Assembly (NCBI GenBank): GCA_022705425.1
Contig: JAKJEM010000002.1
Span: 136,811 to 200,810 of the forward strand
Direction: 5' to 3'
DNA: 64,000 bases
Source of the DNA: Planctomycetota bacterium
GTDB taxonomy: Bacteria; Planctomycetota; Brocadiia; CAIUPP01
Below the pieces are notes generated by a model. That model worked only from the letters and a program-made list of their open reading frames with translations. It had not been told where the DNA came from and did no database searches. This document shows positions 27,562-36,664 of this stretch, in pieces. Made by a program: the position numbers and the translations under genes. Every line of letters begins with the position of its first letter. The first letter of the stretch is position 1.

Positions 27562-30015
27562 TCAGGAATGGCTTTCGAGGGTGCGGCGCGGGGCGAGCTC
27601 GACCGGTTTGCCGTCGGCCAGGGCCTGGACGCTGTAGTGGCCGCGATGGCGGTCCTTCAACTCGCCGAGCTTGCTCTTGTTCCAATTGCGGAGGCGGCTG
27701 AAGTAGCCGACGATGCGGGTGATGCCGTCCACGTCGGGCGATTCGCAATGCTCGCAGCGCTGCGCCAGGCGCGGGGTGACGCGGTGGCAGGAGTTGCACA
27801 TCGTGAACTCGGGGGACACGGTCAACTGCGCGGCCTGGGTGTTCTCGAAGGTCTTGCGGACGAGGGCCAGGACGCTGGCGGCGGAGGGGCGTTCCTCGCC
27901 GACAAAGGCATGGATGATGGCGCCCGATTCGATGAGGGGGTGGAACTTGCTCTGCAGGCGAATGCGCGTGATGAGGTCAATCGGCGCGTCGGCGCGCATG
28001 TGGATCGAGTTGGTGTAATAGACCTCGTCGTCGGCCGCGCTGCCGCGGACGACCTTTTCGGCCTGCGGGAAGCGCCGCAGGTCAATCTTGGCCAGGCGCC
28101 GCGCCGCGCTTTCCGCCGGCGATTCCTCGAGGGCGAACTTCAGGCCGCTCTTCTTCTGCTCTTCCTTGCAGCGGAAGTACATGTAGGTCACGATCTTGAG
28201 CCCGAGCTTGAGGATCTCCTCGCTCTCGTGCAGTTCCTGCCCGGTCAGGTACTGCATGCACTCGTTCAGGCCGAGGAGGCCGACGATGTAGGTGCATTTG
28301 TCGAGGTCCACGTACGGGCGCCCGTCGGCGGCCGTCTTGCCGATCTGCCACAGGGGCATGTGCGGTCCGCTCATCAGGCGCGCGATGAAGGCCTTCTTCT
28401 GGTAGTGCGCCTTGAAGGCGATGTCCATGGCGCGGTCTATCTCGGTGTAGAGGGCCTTGAGGTTGCCGGGGCCGGCGCGGTAGGCGCACTGGGGCAGGTT
28501 TACGGTGATGTTCTGGAAGCCGCAGAAGCGCATGCTCTCGAGATGCTTGAGCATGTAATTGTCTTCGATCGTGGTGCGCAGGCGGCAGCAGGCCGAGAGC
28601 GTCACCTCGTCGCGGTCGAAGACGAAATAGGGCGTGCCGTTCTCGCTGGCGATCTGGCAGGCGTACTTGAGCACCTCGAACTGGGCGGGGTCGGTGAAAC
28701 TCTCGGCGTTGACGTGGAAGTCGCACTTGGGGAAGGCGAAGATGTGTCCTTGGGCGTCGCCGCTGCGCCACACGTCGAGCAGGGCGCGCGTGAACTTCAT
28801 CGCCGTCTCGGCGTAGTCGCCGTAGGTGCGTCCGGTGAGTTTGCCCTCGGGGCCGATCGCGGGGATGCTCTGCATGTAGCGGGGGACGCCGGTGTGGATG
28901 TTGAAGTCGAGGAAGAGGGTCTGCCCCCCGCGGGAGAAGGCGCTTTGCGAGCCGCTGAAGATGAGGTGCTGCGCCTCCTGCCGCAACTCGCGGTCGCTCA
29001 GGCCTTCGAGATAGGGGGCGTAGAGGATGTTAATGTAGCCCACGCCCAGGGCGCCGGCGTAATAGGCCTGCATGGAAGCCAGGAAGGTGTTGAGGTGTCC
29101 CGTCAGCGTGCGCGCGTGCTTGGCGGGGGCCGAGGTGGTGTCGAGGTTCTGCAGGCACAGGCCGTACTTCTTGAGGTACTCCAGGGAGTGCGACGAGCAG
29201 TACACGCGCGTGGGGTAGCCCAGGTCGTGCAGGTGAACCATTCCCTGCAAGTGCGCCTCGGCCACGTCCTTGGTGAAGAGCTTCTTGAGGGCGTACTGCT
29301 TGAGGGTGTTCTCCGCAATGGCGAGGTTGATGGCTTCCGGATTGTTGGCGGCGATGTTCGAGTTCTCGTTGCTCTTGGCGAAGACGAGGTGCTCGAGGTC
29401 GTAGATCGGCATGCCGAGCTGCAACTGCTTCTCGAGGGAGGTGCGCAGCCCGCGCTCGAAGAGCTCGTTGTCCACCAGCTCGCGGATCAGGCTGGTGCTG
29501 ATGCGCGTCATGCCGCTGGCCAGGACGCGGCGCTCGACGCAGGAGGCGATTTCGGCGGCGACCTCGGAGGGGACGTCCGCTTCCTTCTCGAGGGCCAGCG
29601 CGATCAGCGCCTTGTTCCAGGGCTGCATCTCGTCGCGCGAGGCCGGGTCCACCATCAGCGAGATGTCCGTCGAGTTCTTGGCGCCGGCCACCTGCTTGCG
29701 GACCTTGACTGTTTCGCGGATGCGCGAGCGGCGCTCACGGTAGAGAATGTACGCCTTCGCCGTCTTGGCGTGCCCCGTCTCGATCAGCACCTTTTCCACC
29801 ATGTCCTGGATTTCTTCGATGGTGGGGATGCCGTTCGGGCCGTACTGCTTCTCCAGGAAGAGCACCACGACGTCGGCGATCTCCTCGGCCATCTGCCGGT
29901 CCTCGCCGCCGACCGCCTGCGCCGCCTTGAAGATGGCATCGGAGATCTTCTGCTGATCGAAACCCACCAACTGCCCCGTGCGTTTGCGGACCTGCTTGAT
30001 AATGCTCGTGCCCAT
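27562..30015 (-). CDS. nrdD: Anaerobic ribonucleoside-triphosphate reductase (class III)
   Basis: Reduces ribonucleoside triphosphates to deoxyribonucleotides without oxygen. 817 aa: an N-terminal ATP cone (about 8-100, allosteric activity site), the large glycyl-radical barrel, a C-terminal zinc site C740/C743/C754/C757 (CNSC and CEHC), and the glycyl-radical motif RIVGYFS with G770. The motif has V where many enzymes have C. Zinc-site and Gly are both intact, so the enzyme should be active with the adjacent NrdG. Located 52 bp downstream of nrdR in the same direction, and followed by a glutaredoxin gene and nrdG. It shows that the organism can make DNA precursors anaerobically. Confidence 0.96.
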   Translation of the reverse strand: MGTSIIKQVRKRTGQLVGFDQQKISDAIFKAAQAVGGEDRQMAEEIADVVVLFLEKQYGPNGIPTIEEIQDMVEKVLIETGHAKTAKAYILYRERRSRIRETVKVRKQVAGAKNSTDISLMVDPASRDEMQPWNKALIALALEKEADVPSEVAAEIASCVERRVLASGMTRISTSLIRELVDNELFERGLRTSLEKQLQLGMPIYDLEHLVFAKSNENSNIAANNPEAINLAIAENTLKQYALKKLFTKDVAEAHLQGMVHLHDLGYPTRVYCSSHSLEYLKKYGLCLQNLDTTSAPAKHARTLTGHLNTFLASMQAYYAGALGVGYINILYAPYLEGLSDRELRQEAQHLIFSGSQSAFSRGGQTLFLDFNIHTGVPRYMQSIPAIGPEGKLTGRTYGDYAETAMKFTRALLDVWRSGDAQGHIFAFPKCDFHVNAESFTDPAQFEVLKYACQIASENGTPYFVFDRDEVTLSACCRLRTTIEDNYMLKHLESMRFCGFQNITVNLPQCAYRAGPGNLKALYTEIDRAMDIAFKAHYQKKAFIARLMSGPHMPLWQIGKTAADGRPYVDLDKCTYIVGLLGLNECMQYLTGQELHESEEILKLGLKIVTYMYFRCKEEQKKSGLKFALEESPAESAARRLAKIDLRRFPQAEKVVRGSAADDEVYYTNSIHMRADAPIDLITRIRLQSKFHPLIESGAIIHAFVGEERPSAASVLALVRKTFENTQAAQLTVSPEFTMCNSCHRVTPRLAQRCEHCESPDVDGITRIVGYFSRLRNWNKSKLGELKDRHRGHYSVQALADGKPVELAPRRTLESHS

Positions 30016-30067
30016 GATAAACGAATCTCCCTTCCCTTACGGGATCAAATGAATGGCCGGGGGCCCC

Positions 30068-30526
30068 TCAGGCCTCCCGGTCCAGCATAGGTTTGACTTC
30101 CTGGACGAAATCGCTCACGTCCTGGAATTCGCGGTAAACGGAGGCGAAACGGACATAGGCCACCTGGTCAATCTCGCGCAGCTTCTTCATGACCAGTTGA
30201 CCGATGTGGCGCGACGTGACTTCCTTGTCGCAGTGCGAGTAAATCTCGTTCTCAATCTCGTTGACGACTCGTTCGAGCGTCTCGGTCGAAATCGGGCGCT
30301 TCTCTCCGGCGCGGATCAGGCCGGCGAGAATCTTGTTGCGGTCGAACTCCACGCGCCGTCCGTCCTTCTTGACCACGCGCAGGGGGAGCGTCTCGATCTT
30401 TTCGTAGGTCGTAAAGCGACGTCCGCAGGCCAGGCACTCGCGCCGGCGGCGGATCGTTGCCCCTTCCCCTGACGAACGCGAGTCAACGACCTTGTCCGTA
30501 TCCTGCCTGCAGTACGGGCAGCGCAT
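30068..30526 (-). CDS. nrdR: Transcriptional repressor NrdR
   Basis: 152-aa regulator of ribonucleotide reductase genes. N-terminal zinc ribbon with C3, C6, C31 and C34 (MRCPYC and CLACGRRF) and an ATP cone at about 49-139 (VVKKDGRRVEFD onward) that senses ATP/dATP. Length and layout are those of the universal bacterial family. GAGGAG precedes the start. First gene of the nrdR-nrdD-glutaredoxin-nrdG-CvpA unit, so it probably autoregulates the whole operon through the sites at 30613-30647. Confidence 0.97.
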   Translation of the reverse strand: MRCPYCRQDTDKVVDSRSSGEGATIRRRRECLACGRRFTTYEKIETLPLRVVKKDGRRVEFDRNKILAGLIRAGEKRPISTETLERVVNEIENEIYSHCDKEVTSRHIGQLVMKKLREIDQVAYVRFASVYREFQDVSDFVQEVKPMLDREA

Positions 30527-30612
30527 GGACGCTCCTCAACCTGTCCCAAGCGCAAAAGACCCTCTCGCGGCTCCGTTTCGGATGCAACGCCGATCGGACC
30601 TCTTGCGCGGAA

Positions 30613-30647
30613 ATACAACATATAGACGGGTGCACAGTATAGGACAC
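30613..30647 (-). promoter_or_regulatory. Candidate NrdR operator (two NrdR-box-like sites)
   Basis: Site 1 (30613-30628, ATACAACATATAGACG) matches the published NrdR box (ACACwATATATwGTGT) at 11 of 16 positions. Site 2 (30632-30647) is weaker (8 of 16) and covers the -10 of the promoter. Centres are 19 bp apart, about two helical turns; pairs in other bacteria are often spaced by about three. Position over and just after the start of transcription fits repression. Confidence 0.5.
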
Positions 30648-30665
30648 AACATCTTGAGCTGTCAA
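30637..30665 (-). promoter_or_regulatory. Promoter of the nrdR-nrdD operon
   Basis: On the minus strand: consensus TTGACA (30660-30665), 18-bp spacer, TATACT (30637-30642). Transcription would start near 30630, giving a leader of about 100 nt before nrdR. Confidence 0.8.
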
Positions 30666-30710
30666 GTGCGTGAGGTAATCGCTAGAACCGCGTTTTTGAG
30701 CCGTTAGAGG

Positions 30711-31277
30711 CTATTTCGACGATTTTCGCCGCATGACACGCTTTTTTGCGCGCGTCGCTTTCGCGCTTGGGGGCGTGGGCTCCAGGCCGAAACGCGTTGT
30801 CGTATGCCGTTGCAGATCAAAAAGTTCCACGACAACCCCCGCTTCAGCGAGAAGTTCCTTGGCCAGCGCGTCGGCGTAGTCGGACTGCGCCACGATGCGC
30901 CGGACACCTCCATTGATGAGCATCTTGGCGCAGAGAGAGCAGGGAAACGTGGTCGAGTAGAGGGTGGCGTCCTGCACGCGCACCCCGTGCGTGGCGGCCT
31001 GGATCAGAGCGTTCATCTCTGCATGCAACCCGCGGCAGAGCTCGTGGCGTTCGCCGGAGGGCACGTTGTGGCGCGCGCGGAGACAACCGACCTCGCGGCA
31101 ATGGCGCACGCCGCGCGGCGCGCCATTGTAACCTGTTGCAAGAATGCGTTTGTCGAGGACGAGGATCGCGCCGACGCGGCGGCGCAGACAAGTCGAGCGC
31201 TGGGAAACTTCGTGGGCGATTCGGGAGAAGTACTCATCCCAACTCGGGCGGTTGTCCTCGTGCGGGTGGTCTGTCAT
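30711..31277 (-). CDS. dCMP deaminase / ComEB-type deoxycytidylate deaminase
   Basis: Converts dCMP to dUMP, the substrate for thymidylate synthesis. 188 aa with the zinc-dependent deaminase signatures HAE at 85-87 and PCSLC with C113 and C116; the insert region with C60/C65 and H70 ([12 protein letters not shown]) matches the second zinc site of dCMP deaminases. The C-terminal 25 residues are Lys/Arg-rich and unconserved. The start overlaps the lipoprotein stop (ATGA). Near nrd genes and dut, consistent with a deoxynucleotide-supply neighbourhood. Confidence 0.93.
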   Translation of the reverse strand: MTDHPHEDNRPSWDEYFSRIAHEVSQRSTCLRRRVGAILVLDKRILATGYNGAPRGVRHCREVGCLRARHNVPSGERHELCRGLHAEMNALIQAATHGVRVQDATLYSTTFPCSLCAKMLINGGVRRIVAQSDYADALAKELLAEAGVVVELFDLQRHTTTRFGLEPTPPSAKATRAKKRVMRRKSSK

Positions 31278-32176
31278 TCGTTCCTTCCCTGGTCTTGAGG
31301 TGAGGGGGCGGGGGGAGGCGGGGTGGACGGCGGCGCTTCGGACGGCGGGGCGGACGATGCCGCTGCGGCGGCGAAGATCTCGCCGTAGGTCATCAGCCCG
31401 GTCGCCGAGGCCGCGCGGTCGCGCGCGTGGACTTCGAGCGCGTCGAGAAGGCGTCCGCTGCGGTCGTAGAGACGCCAGAGAATCTGCTGCGATGTGAAGT
31501 CGAGGAGAACGTAGTCGCCCTCGGCGAGCGTGCGCGCCAGCCAGGGGCGGGCTGTCGGCGCGAGCCCGGCGGTCGCGGGGAGTGCGATGTATCGGACGGC
31601 GCCGGCCGGCGCAACGCCGATCGGACGCGAGCGTTCGTAACCCGTTGCGCCGGGGGAGACGGCCAGCAATGTGCCCTCGCGTTCGAGCAGCCGGCCGAAG
31701 TAGTCAAGGTCGGTGGCGACATCTTTCGATACGATGGGGCGCGCAAGAAGCAGGATCTTCCAGACGCTACGGGTCAGGGAGAGGTCGTTGATGAGCGCCA
31801 GGGCGACCGCATCACCCTCGGCGACCGGGGCGGCGCTGTCGAGCAGACAGAAGTGCGCCGCGCCGACGCGGAAGGAGGAAAGGAGCGCGGAAGAGGAGGA
31901 AGCGGGGGCGGCCCCGTCGGCGGGCATCATGCGACGTCGCCAGAGAGGGGCGGAACTGCCCGCGCCCGGTTCGAGCGTCACGAGGGCGGCCGCGCGATGC
32001 GCGCGCGCCAGCTCGGTCAGGCGATCCGGCGCTTCCGCCGAGAGGGTCCCCGCGCCGATGAGCACGCGCGTGGCGGGCGCGTTGCGCTCGAGCGGCGGCA
32101 GGCCGCGCGCGCAACCGGCCGAGATCAGGGCCAGGGTCAGGCTGAGAGCGCACACAATCCGTCTGCACAAGTGCAT
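31274..32176 (-). CDS. Lipoprotein of unknown function, 300 aa
   Basis: Signal peptide with lipobox LISA-GC; the acylated cysteine is C22. The rest is a soluble domain (about 30-255) with no family recognised, and a Pro/Ala/Ser-rich tail after about 275. Strings such as [22 protein letters not shown] and a C-terminal [20 protein letters not shown] (segments of one alpha/beta domain) show no catalytic signature. Overlaps the downstream dCMP deaminase start by four bases, so the two are co-translated; the functional reason is not evident. Confidence 0.8.
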   Translation of the reverse strand: MHLCRRIVCALSLTLALISAGCARGLPPLERNAPATRVLIGAGTLSAEAPDRLTELARAHRAAALVTLEPGAGSSAPLWRRRMMPADGAAPASSSSALLSSFRVGAAHFCLLDSAAPVAEGDAVALALINDLSLTRSVWKILLLARPIVSKDVATDLDYFGRLLEREGTLLAVSPGATGYERSRPIGVAPAGAVRYIALPATAGLAPTARPWLARTLAEGDYVLLDFTSQQILWRLYDRSGRLLDALEVHARDRAASATGLMTYGEIFAAAAASSAPPSEAPPSTPPPPAPSPQDQGRNE

Positions 32177-32217
32177 CGTCGTTTCCTGTCGTTCGATCCG
32201 TCCGGCAGATGACGAAC

Positions 32218-32247
32218 ATTGTAGAATGCCGACGGCGGGTTGGGCAA
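32218..32247 (-). promoter_or_regulatory. Predicted promoter of the lipoprotein-dCMP deaminase unit
   Basis: Minus strand TTGCCC (32242-32247), 18-bp spacer, TACAAT (32218-32223); start of transcription about 35 bases before the lipoprotein ATG. Confidence 0.55.
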
Positions 32248-32298
32248 GGGCGATCTCCGCCGCGCATGGGGAAGGCGTGGCCGCCGGGCTGTACCCGC

Positions 32299-32327
32299 TG
32301 GACGTCGCTGCCGGGGCAGGGTAACAT
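32299..32327 (+). promoter_or_regulatory. Possible promoter of the beta-helix gene
   Basis: TGGACG (32299-32304), 17-bp spacer, TAACAT (32322-32327). Weak match; position gives a 43-base leader. Confidence 0.4.
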
Positions 32328-32376
32328 GTGGAGGTGTTGCGTCGGCCTCCGGGGGTTCACTGAAAGGAATCGAGCC

Positions 32377-33705
32377 ATGAAGAGATCGGCATGGGCGGTG
32401 GCGCTTCTGGCGGCGGCGCTGGCGGGCGGCGCGGGCGTTGCGGCGGAGTACCATGTGGCTGCGACCGGGAAGCCGACGGCGGCGGGCACGGCGCAGGACC
32501 CGTGGGACCTCGATTCGACCCTGGCCGGCCAGCGGGCAGTCAAACCCGGCGACACCGTGTGGGTGCGCGGGGGGAAGTATCGGTGTGAAGGCGCCTTCAA
32601 GTCCGAAAGCGCGTTCATCCACGGGTACCCGGTCAAACTGGCGGGGACCAAGGACCGTCCGATCATCGTCCGCGTCTCTCCCGGCGAGCGCGCCGTGCTC
32701 GATGGCGGAGTCGGGGTCGTTACCGGGGCCGCGTATGTCTGGCTCTGGGGGCTGGAGATTGCGCCGCATGAGGAGATTCCCGTCGCGATTCGCGAGATTC
32801 AGGACCGCGGCTCGCATCCCAAACTCGACCGTCCGCACGGCGGCTTGAACGTCCTCGCCGGCCCCGGACTCAAGTTCATCAACCTCTACGTCCACGACAA
32901 CCTCGGCGGCGGCGTGGGCCTGTGGACGACCGCGACCGATGCGGAACTGTACGGCTGCGTCATCGTCAACAACGGCTGGAAGGCTCCCGACCGGCCCCAC
33001 GGCCACTGCCTGTACACGCAGAACAACGAGGGGGTCAAGACCGTCTCCAACAACATCATGGCGACACGCTATCCGAACGGTCAGTACACCATGCACGCCT
33101 ACGGTTCCAAGGCCGCCGATACAAGCAACTTCCTCGTGGAGGAGAACATCTTCTACGCGCGCGGCGCGTTCCTTATCGGCAGCGGGCGCGCGGGCCGCAA
33201 CAACGTAGCACGCGGGAATCTGCTCTACAAGATCGGCATGGCCTTCGGCTACGGCGCGGAGAATGAAGACTGCGTCATCCGCGACAACGTGCTCTTCGGC
33301 GGCGGAATCTCCGTCCGAAAGTACAAGAAGGCGCAGATCGAGGGGAACCTGCTGGCCGGGGGAAGGATCGGCGTGGATCCGGTCGGGCCGGACGTTGTGC
33401 AGAAGGACAACCGCCTGCTCGACGCGTCCGCCCTCGCCAAGGAACCGCCCAAGGCGGTGTTGCTGCCGAACAAGTACGATCCGACCCGCGCGCACCTGGC
33501 CGTATTCAACTGGTCCAAGGCGCCTGAGGTCGAGGTGGCCGTGTCGGCCTTCCTGAAGCCGGGCGAACGCTTCCGCCTGCTCGACCCGGAACACCTGTAC
33601 GAGAAGCCCGTCTTCGAGGGAACCTGCGCCGGGCCGGCGTTCAAGCTCCCGATGACGGCGGAGTTCGGGGTGTACGTTGTCCTCAAGGAGGACGGCGCGC
33701 GGTAG
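32377..33705 (+). CDS. Secreted right-handed beta-helix protein
   Basis: 442 aa with an N-terminal signal peptide (cleavage after about residue 23, GVAA). Residues about 35-350 show the short strand-turn repeats of parallel beta-helix proteins, rich in Asn/Gly ladders (FINLYVHDN, ELYGCVIVNNG, NNVARGNLLY, DCVIRDNVLF). The motif AGTAQDPWDL near the start is common in such secreted planctomycete and Bacteroidetes proteins, which include polysaccharide lyases and binding proteins. A small C-terminal beta domain (about 365-440) follows. AAAGGA precedes the ATG at 32377. Likely binds or cuts an acidic polysaccharide; catalytic residues were not identified. Confidence 0.82.
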   Translation: MKRSAWAVALLAAALAGGAGVAAEYHVAATGKPTAAGTAQDPWDLDSTLAGQRAVKPGDTVWVRGGKYRCEGAFKSESAFIHGYPVKLAGTKDRPIIVRVSPGERAVLDGGVGVVTGAAYVWLWGLEIAPHEEIPVAIREIQDRGSHPKLDRPHGGLNVLAGPGLKFINLYVHDNLGGGVGLWTTATDAELYGCVIVNNGWKAPDRPHGHCLYTQNNEGVKTVSNNIMATRYPNGQYTMHAYGSKAADTSNFLVEENIFYARGAFLIGSGRAGRNNVARGNLLYKIGMAFGYGAENEDCVIRDNVLFGGGISVRKYKKAQIEGNLLAGGRIGVDPVGPDVVQKDNRLLDASALAKEPPKAVLLPNKYDPTRAHLAVFNWSKAPEVEVAVSAFLKPGERFRLLDPEHLYEKPVFEGTCAGPAFKLPMTAEFGVYVVLKEDGAR

Positions 33706-33714
33706 GGTGTCGCC

Positions 33715-35391
33715 TCAGCGCACCCCCAGGCACACCAGCGTCAGGTCGTCGCTCTGGTAGGCGCCGGCGACGAAGGCCTGAACGTCCTGGAGGACGTTGG
33801 CCATGACCTCGCGCGCGGAGGCGGCGGGCCGGGCGACGGCGGCGTGGAGCCGGTCGGTCCCGAAGAGCTCCTGCCGGGCGTTCATGGCCTCGGTAATGCC
33901 GTCGCTGAAGAGCACCACGACATCGCCGGGCTGAAGGGGGACCGTTTCGGCCTGGAACTCGGCGTCCTCCATGGCGCCCACGGGGAAGTTGGTGACCTCC
34001 TGCAGTTCGGAGACGACGCCGTTGCCGCGCCGCAGCACGGGGGGCGGGTGGGCGGCGTTCGTCAGCGTCAGCGTCCGGGCGGCCGGATCGAGGGTGCCGT
34101 AGATCAGCGTCACAAAGCCGTCCACGTTGCGGGCGCACTGCTCGGCGTTGAGGCGCTTGACCAGCACGGCGGGATCGGGGTCTCCCTGGACGAAGGAGCG
34201 CACGTCGCTGGTCATCTGCGCCATCACCATCGCGGCGGGGATGCCTTTGCCGGCCACGTCGCCGATCACCATCGCCACCCGCCCGTCGGGCAGAGGGACG
34301 AAGTTGTAGAAGTCGCCGCCGACTTCGAGCGCCGCCTTGTACGTGGCGGCGAACTCGATGTTCGGGATTTCCGGCAGCGTGCGGGGCAGGAAGGACTCCT
34401 GCACCTGGCGGGCGAGTTGCAGGTCGCGCTCGATGCGCTGCTGGTTGATGAGGCGCTTGTGCATGCGCGCATTGGCCACGGAGAGGGCCATCTGGTTCGC
34501 TACCGCCGTCAGCAGGTCGAGGTCGTCGCGCGTGAAGCGCTTGTCCTGCCGGGTGGTGTCGAGGTGGACGATGCCGAGGGCCTCGTCGCCGGCGAAGAGG
34601 GGGGCGCACATCATCGAGCGGATCTGGAAGTTCATGATGCTCATGGCGGCGCCAAAACGCGTGTCACTCATGGCGTCGGCGCTGAGGATGGCCACGCGCC
34701 CCGAGATCGCCTTCTCGATGATCGAGCGGCTGACGGTGATGGCGGCGGGTTTGGCCTTGCCGCGCTCCTTGGCCGCGCGGGTGGTCAGGTCGCCGTTCTC
34801 CTCCTTGAGCATGACAAAGCCGCGGTCGGCCTGGGGAAAGACGCCGAAGAGTCGGTCGAGGATTTCCGCAAGCAGCTCGCCCATGTCCAGGCGGGTCTGG
34901 ACGGCGTTGCTGACTTCAAGCACCGTCCGCAGGCGCTCGGTGGCCTTGCGCAGGGCGTCCGGCTCCTGCTGCGGCCCGCCGGCCATGACGATGTCCATGA
35001 GTGTGCCGCGCACGTTGAGTGTCTCGACGACGGGGGGCTTCGCGGCGGCGTGCACGCCGGTGGGATCCTTCAGGTGCACGGCGGCGGCCAGTTCCTGTGT
35101 GCCGGTGATCGAGGCGTAGCGGAAGACATTCCCGGCAAAGCGTACCATGTCCCCGTCCTTGAGCAGCAGGGGCGCGGCGACCGGTTGATCGTTGACAAAG
35201 GTGCCGTTCCCGCTGCCCAGATCCTCGATGGTCGCCTCCATGCCGGTTACGCTGATGCGCGCGTGCTGGCGGCTGACGCTCAGGTCGTCTATGCGGATCT
35301 GGGCTTCGAAGGAGCGCCCGACCACGCTCGTATCCTTGAACTTGATCTCCTGCCCCTTGAGCGGACCTTCAATGCCGATCAGCAGCGGCAT
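33715..35391 (-). CDS. FHA-GAF-SpoIIE (PP2C-type) serine phosphatase
   Basis: Signal-transduction phosphatase of 558 aa. An FHA domain at about 1-95 (GR 25-26, SRQHA 40-44, NGTFVN 62-67) binds phosphothreonine; a GAF domain at about 150-305 is the likely ligand sensor; a coiled linker leads to the SpoIIE phosphatase domain at 330-558 with D360 (EVGGDFYNF), GDVAGKG (D378), SDGITEA (D497) and SDDLTL (D548/D549), all metal ligands present. AGGAGG precedes the ATG. It may undo the action of the window's Ser/Thr kinases or act on an anti-sigma antagonist; FHA suggests recruitment to phosphorylated partners. Divergent from the zinc-ribbon gene. Confidence 0.95.
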   Translation of the reverse strand: MPLLIGIEGPLKGQEIKFKDTSVVGRSFEAQIRIDDLSVSRQHARISVTGMEATIEDLGSGNGTFVNDQPVAAPLLLKDGDMVRFAGNVFRYASITGTQELAAAVHLKDPTGVHAAAKPPVVETLNVRGTLMDIVMAGGPQQEPDALRKATERLRTVLEVSNAVQTRLDMGELLAEILDRLFGVFPQADRGFVMLKEENGDLTTRAAKERGKAKPAAITVSRSIIEKAISGRVAILSADAMSDTRFGAAMSIMNFQIRSMMCAPLFAGDEALGIVHLDTTRQDKRFTRDDLDLLTAVANQMALSVANARMHKRLINQQRIERDLQLARQVQESFLPRTLPEIPNIEFAATYKAALEVGGDFYNFVPLPDGRVAMVIGDVAGKGIPAAMVMAQMTSDVRSFVQGDPDPAVLVKRLNAEQCARNVDGFVTLIYGTLDPAARTLTLTNAAHPPPVLRRGNGVVSELQEVTNFPVGAMEDAEFQAETVPLQPGDVVVLFSDGITEAMNARQELFGTDRLHAAVARPAASAREVMANVLQDVQAFVAGAYQSDDLTLVCLGVR

Positions 35392-35439
35392 GGCGCAGCC
35401 TCCTTGAAGCGATGTGCGGCTTGCCCGGCTCCTGAAAGT

Positions 35440-35468
35440 ACTATAGAGGTGCCGTCGCGGCTTTGCAA
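35440..35468 (-). promoter_or_regulatory. Predicted promoter of the SpoIIE phosphatase gene
   Basis: Minus strand TTGCAA (35463-35468), 17-bp spacer, TATAGT (35440-35445). Leader about 42 bases. Excludes the longer in-frame start at 35583. Confidence 0.65.
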
Positions 35469-35511
35469 GGTCGGGAGACGCGTTCTGACCTGCCCTGCGC
35501 CGTTCGCGCGA

Positions 35512-35540
35512 TTGACACGCGCGCGCCCCCCGCCTACAAT
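35512..35540 (+). promoter_or_regulatory. Promoter of the zinc-ribbon gene group
   Basis: Consensus TTGACA (35512-35517), 17-bp spacer, TACAAT (35535-35540), 66 bases before the ATG. Confidence 0.75.
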
Positions 35541-35606
35541 CCACTGGCGGCGCGGGTCGGACGCCCCGCCGTCGGACGATCATTCAACGAGCCATGAGGA
35601 TCGGCC

Positions 35607-36284
35607 ATGCAGGTCAAGTGCGATTGCGGCAAGACGCTCAACGTGCCGGATACCCTGGCGGGCAAGAGCGCGCGCTGCCCAGGGTGCAGCAAAGTCTTCA
35701 AGGTTCCCGGTACACCGCCGCCGGCAGTCCCGGCGACGAAAGTGCAGTTCAGTTGCGCCTGCGGCAAGAAGCTTTCCGCCCCTGTCTCGGCGGCGGGGAG
35801 GAAGATCGCTTGTCCCGGTTGCGCGAAGGAACTGACCGTTCCCAAGCCGGCCGGCGCGCCGTCCGACGCACCTGCCCCGCCCGCCGCGCCTGCCGCGCCG
35901 AAGCCCGCGCCCAAGGCGTCGGCCCCCGCGCCGAAGCCCCCGCCGCCGCCGCCGGCAGGAGACGATGAACTCGCCCTCGACGACGCGCCCCCGCCGCCCG
36001 AGCCGCCGAAGGCCGCCCCGCCTCCCCCGGAAGCGCCGCCCGAACCGGAGCCCGCCAAGGACGAATCCGTCGGCTACGGTGTGGCCGGCGTGAAGTGTCC
36101 GAACTGCAAGACCGACCTTGGCGCAGGTGCGCAGTTCTGCACGGAGTGCGGCACGAACGTCGCCACGGGCACGCGCGTCGAGGCTGTTGTCGCTCCCCCC
36201 AAACCGGCCCAGAAGGCCGCTGGGACGGGTGGGTTCATGGGCAAGCTCAAAGGTCTCTTTGCCGGGAAGAAGAAATCCAAGTGA
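35607..36284 (+). CDS. Triple zinc-ribbon protein with proline-rich linker
   Basis: 225 aa, no enzyme domain. Two N-terminal ribbons of the C-x-C...C-x2-C type (C5/C7/C24/C27, then a copy at about 49-71) are followed by an 80-residue Pro/Ala linker with an acidic patch, and a third CPNC...CTEC ribbon near 155-175, then a basic C-terminal helix (GFMGKLKGLFAGKKKSK). This layout is frequent in planctomycete-like proteins of unknown role. Probably a nucleic-acid or protein adaptor. The stop overlaps the GTG start of the next gene (GTGA). Confidence 0.8.
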   Translation: MQVKCDCGKTLNVPDTLAGKSARCPGCSKVFKVPGTPPPAVPATKVQFSCACGKKLSAPVSAAGRKIACPGCAKELTVPKPAGAPSDAPAPPAAPAAPKPAPKASAPAPKPPPPPPAGDDELALDDAPPPPEPPKAAPPPPEAPPEPEPAKDESVGYGVAGVKCPNCKTDLGAGAQFCTECGTNVATGTRVEAVVAPPKPAQKAAGTGGFMGKLKGLFAGKKKSK

Positions 36285-36646
36285 TCCCGCGATCCCGGAA
36301 CGCTACGGCGGGCCAAGCCCCGCGCTTCGCCCGCGCGGTGACGGCGGCAGGCGCCCTGCTGCTGGCGGCCTTTCTGGCGGGATGCGGAATGGTGGACGAG
36401 CGCGTGGGAGCGCCGCCATTTCACCCCGGAGGGGTCGGCTGGGAGGGGGTGACGGAGCAGGCGGAGTTCCGCCGCATCGTGCGCATGGTGCAGGGCAGTG
36501 TCAACGAGTTCGAGGACAAGCAGGGGCGGCTGCCGGACAGCCTGACCGAGCTTTCGCTGCTGGGCTACGGCATTCCCGCCTTGAAGAAGGGCTATCGTTA
36601 CTGGTACGACCCGCGCAGCGGCGCTGTGGGCGTCGAGCGGAAGTAG
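36281..36646 (+). CDS. Small lipoprotein, 121 aa, GTG start
   Basis: Begins at a GTG overlapping the preceding stop (GTGA, 36281-36284). An N-terminal basic segment, hydrophobic core and lipobox FLAG-C make C35 the lipidation site. The mature part of about 85 aa includes a helical FRRIVRMVQGSVNEFEDKQ, a LPDSLTEL turn and a C-terminal YRYWYDPRSGAVGVE hairpin, like the end of type II secretion pseudopilins. A longer frame upstream reads through the zinc-ribbon gene and is rejected. Function unknown. Confidence 0.72.
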   Translation: MIPRSRNATAGQAPRFARAVTAAGALLLAAFLAGCGMVDERVGAPPFHPGGVGWEGVTEQAEFRRIVRMVQGSVNEFEDKQGRLPDSLTELSLLGYGIPALKKGYRYWYDPRSGAVGVERK

Positions 36647-36664
36647 CTCCGCCTGGAGGGCGTG

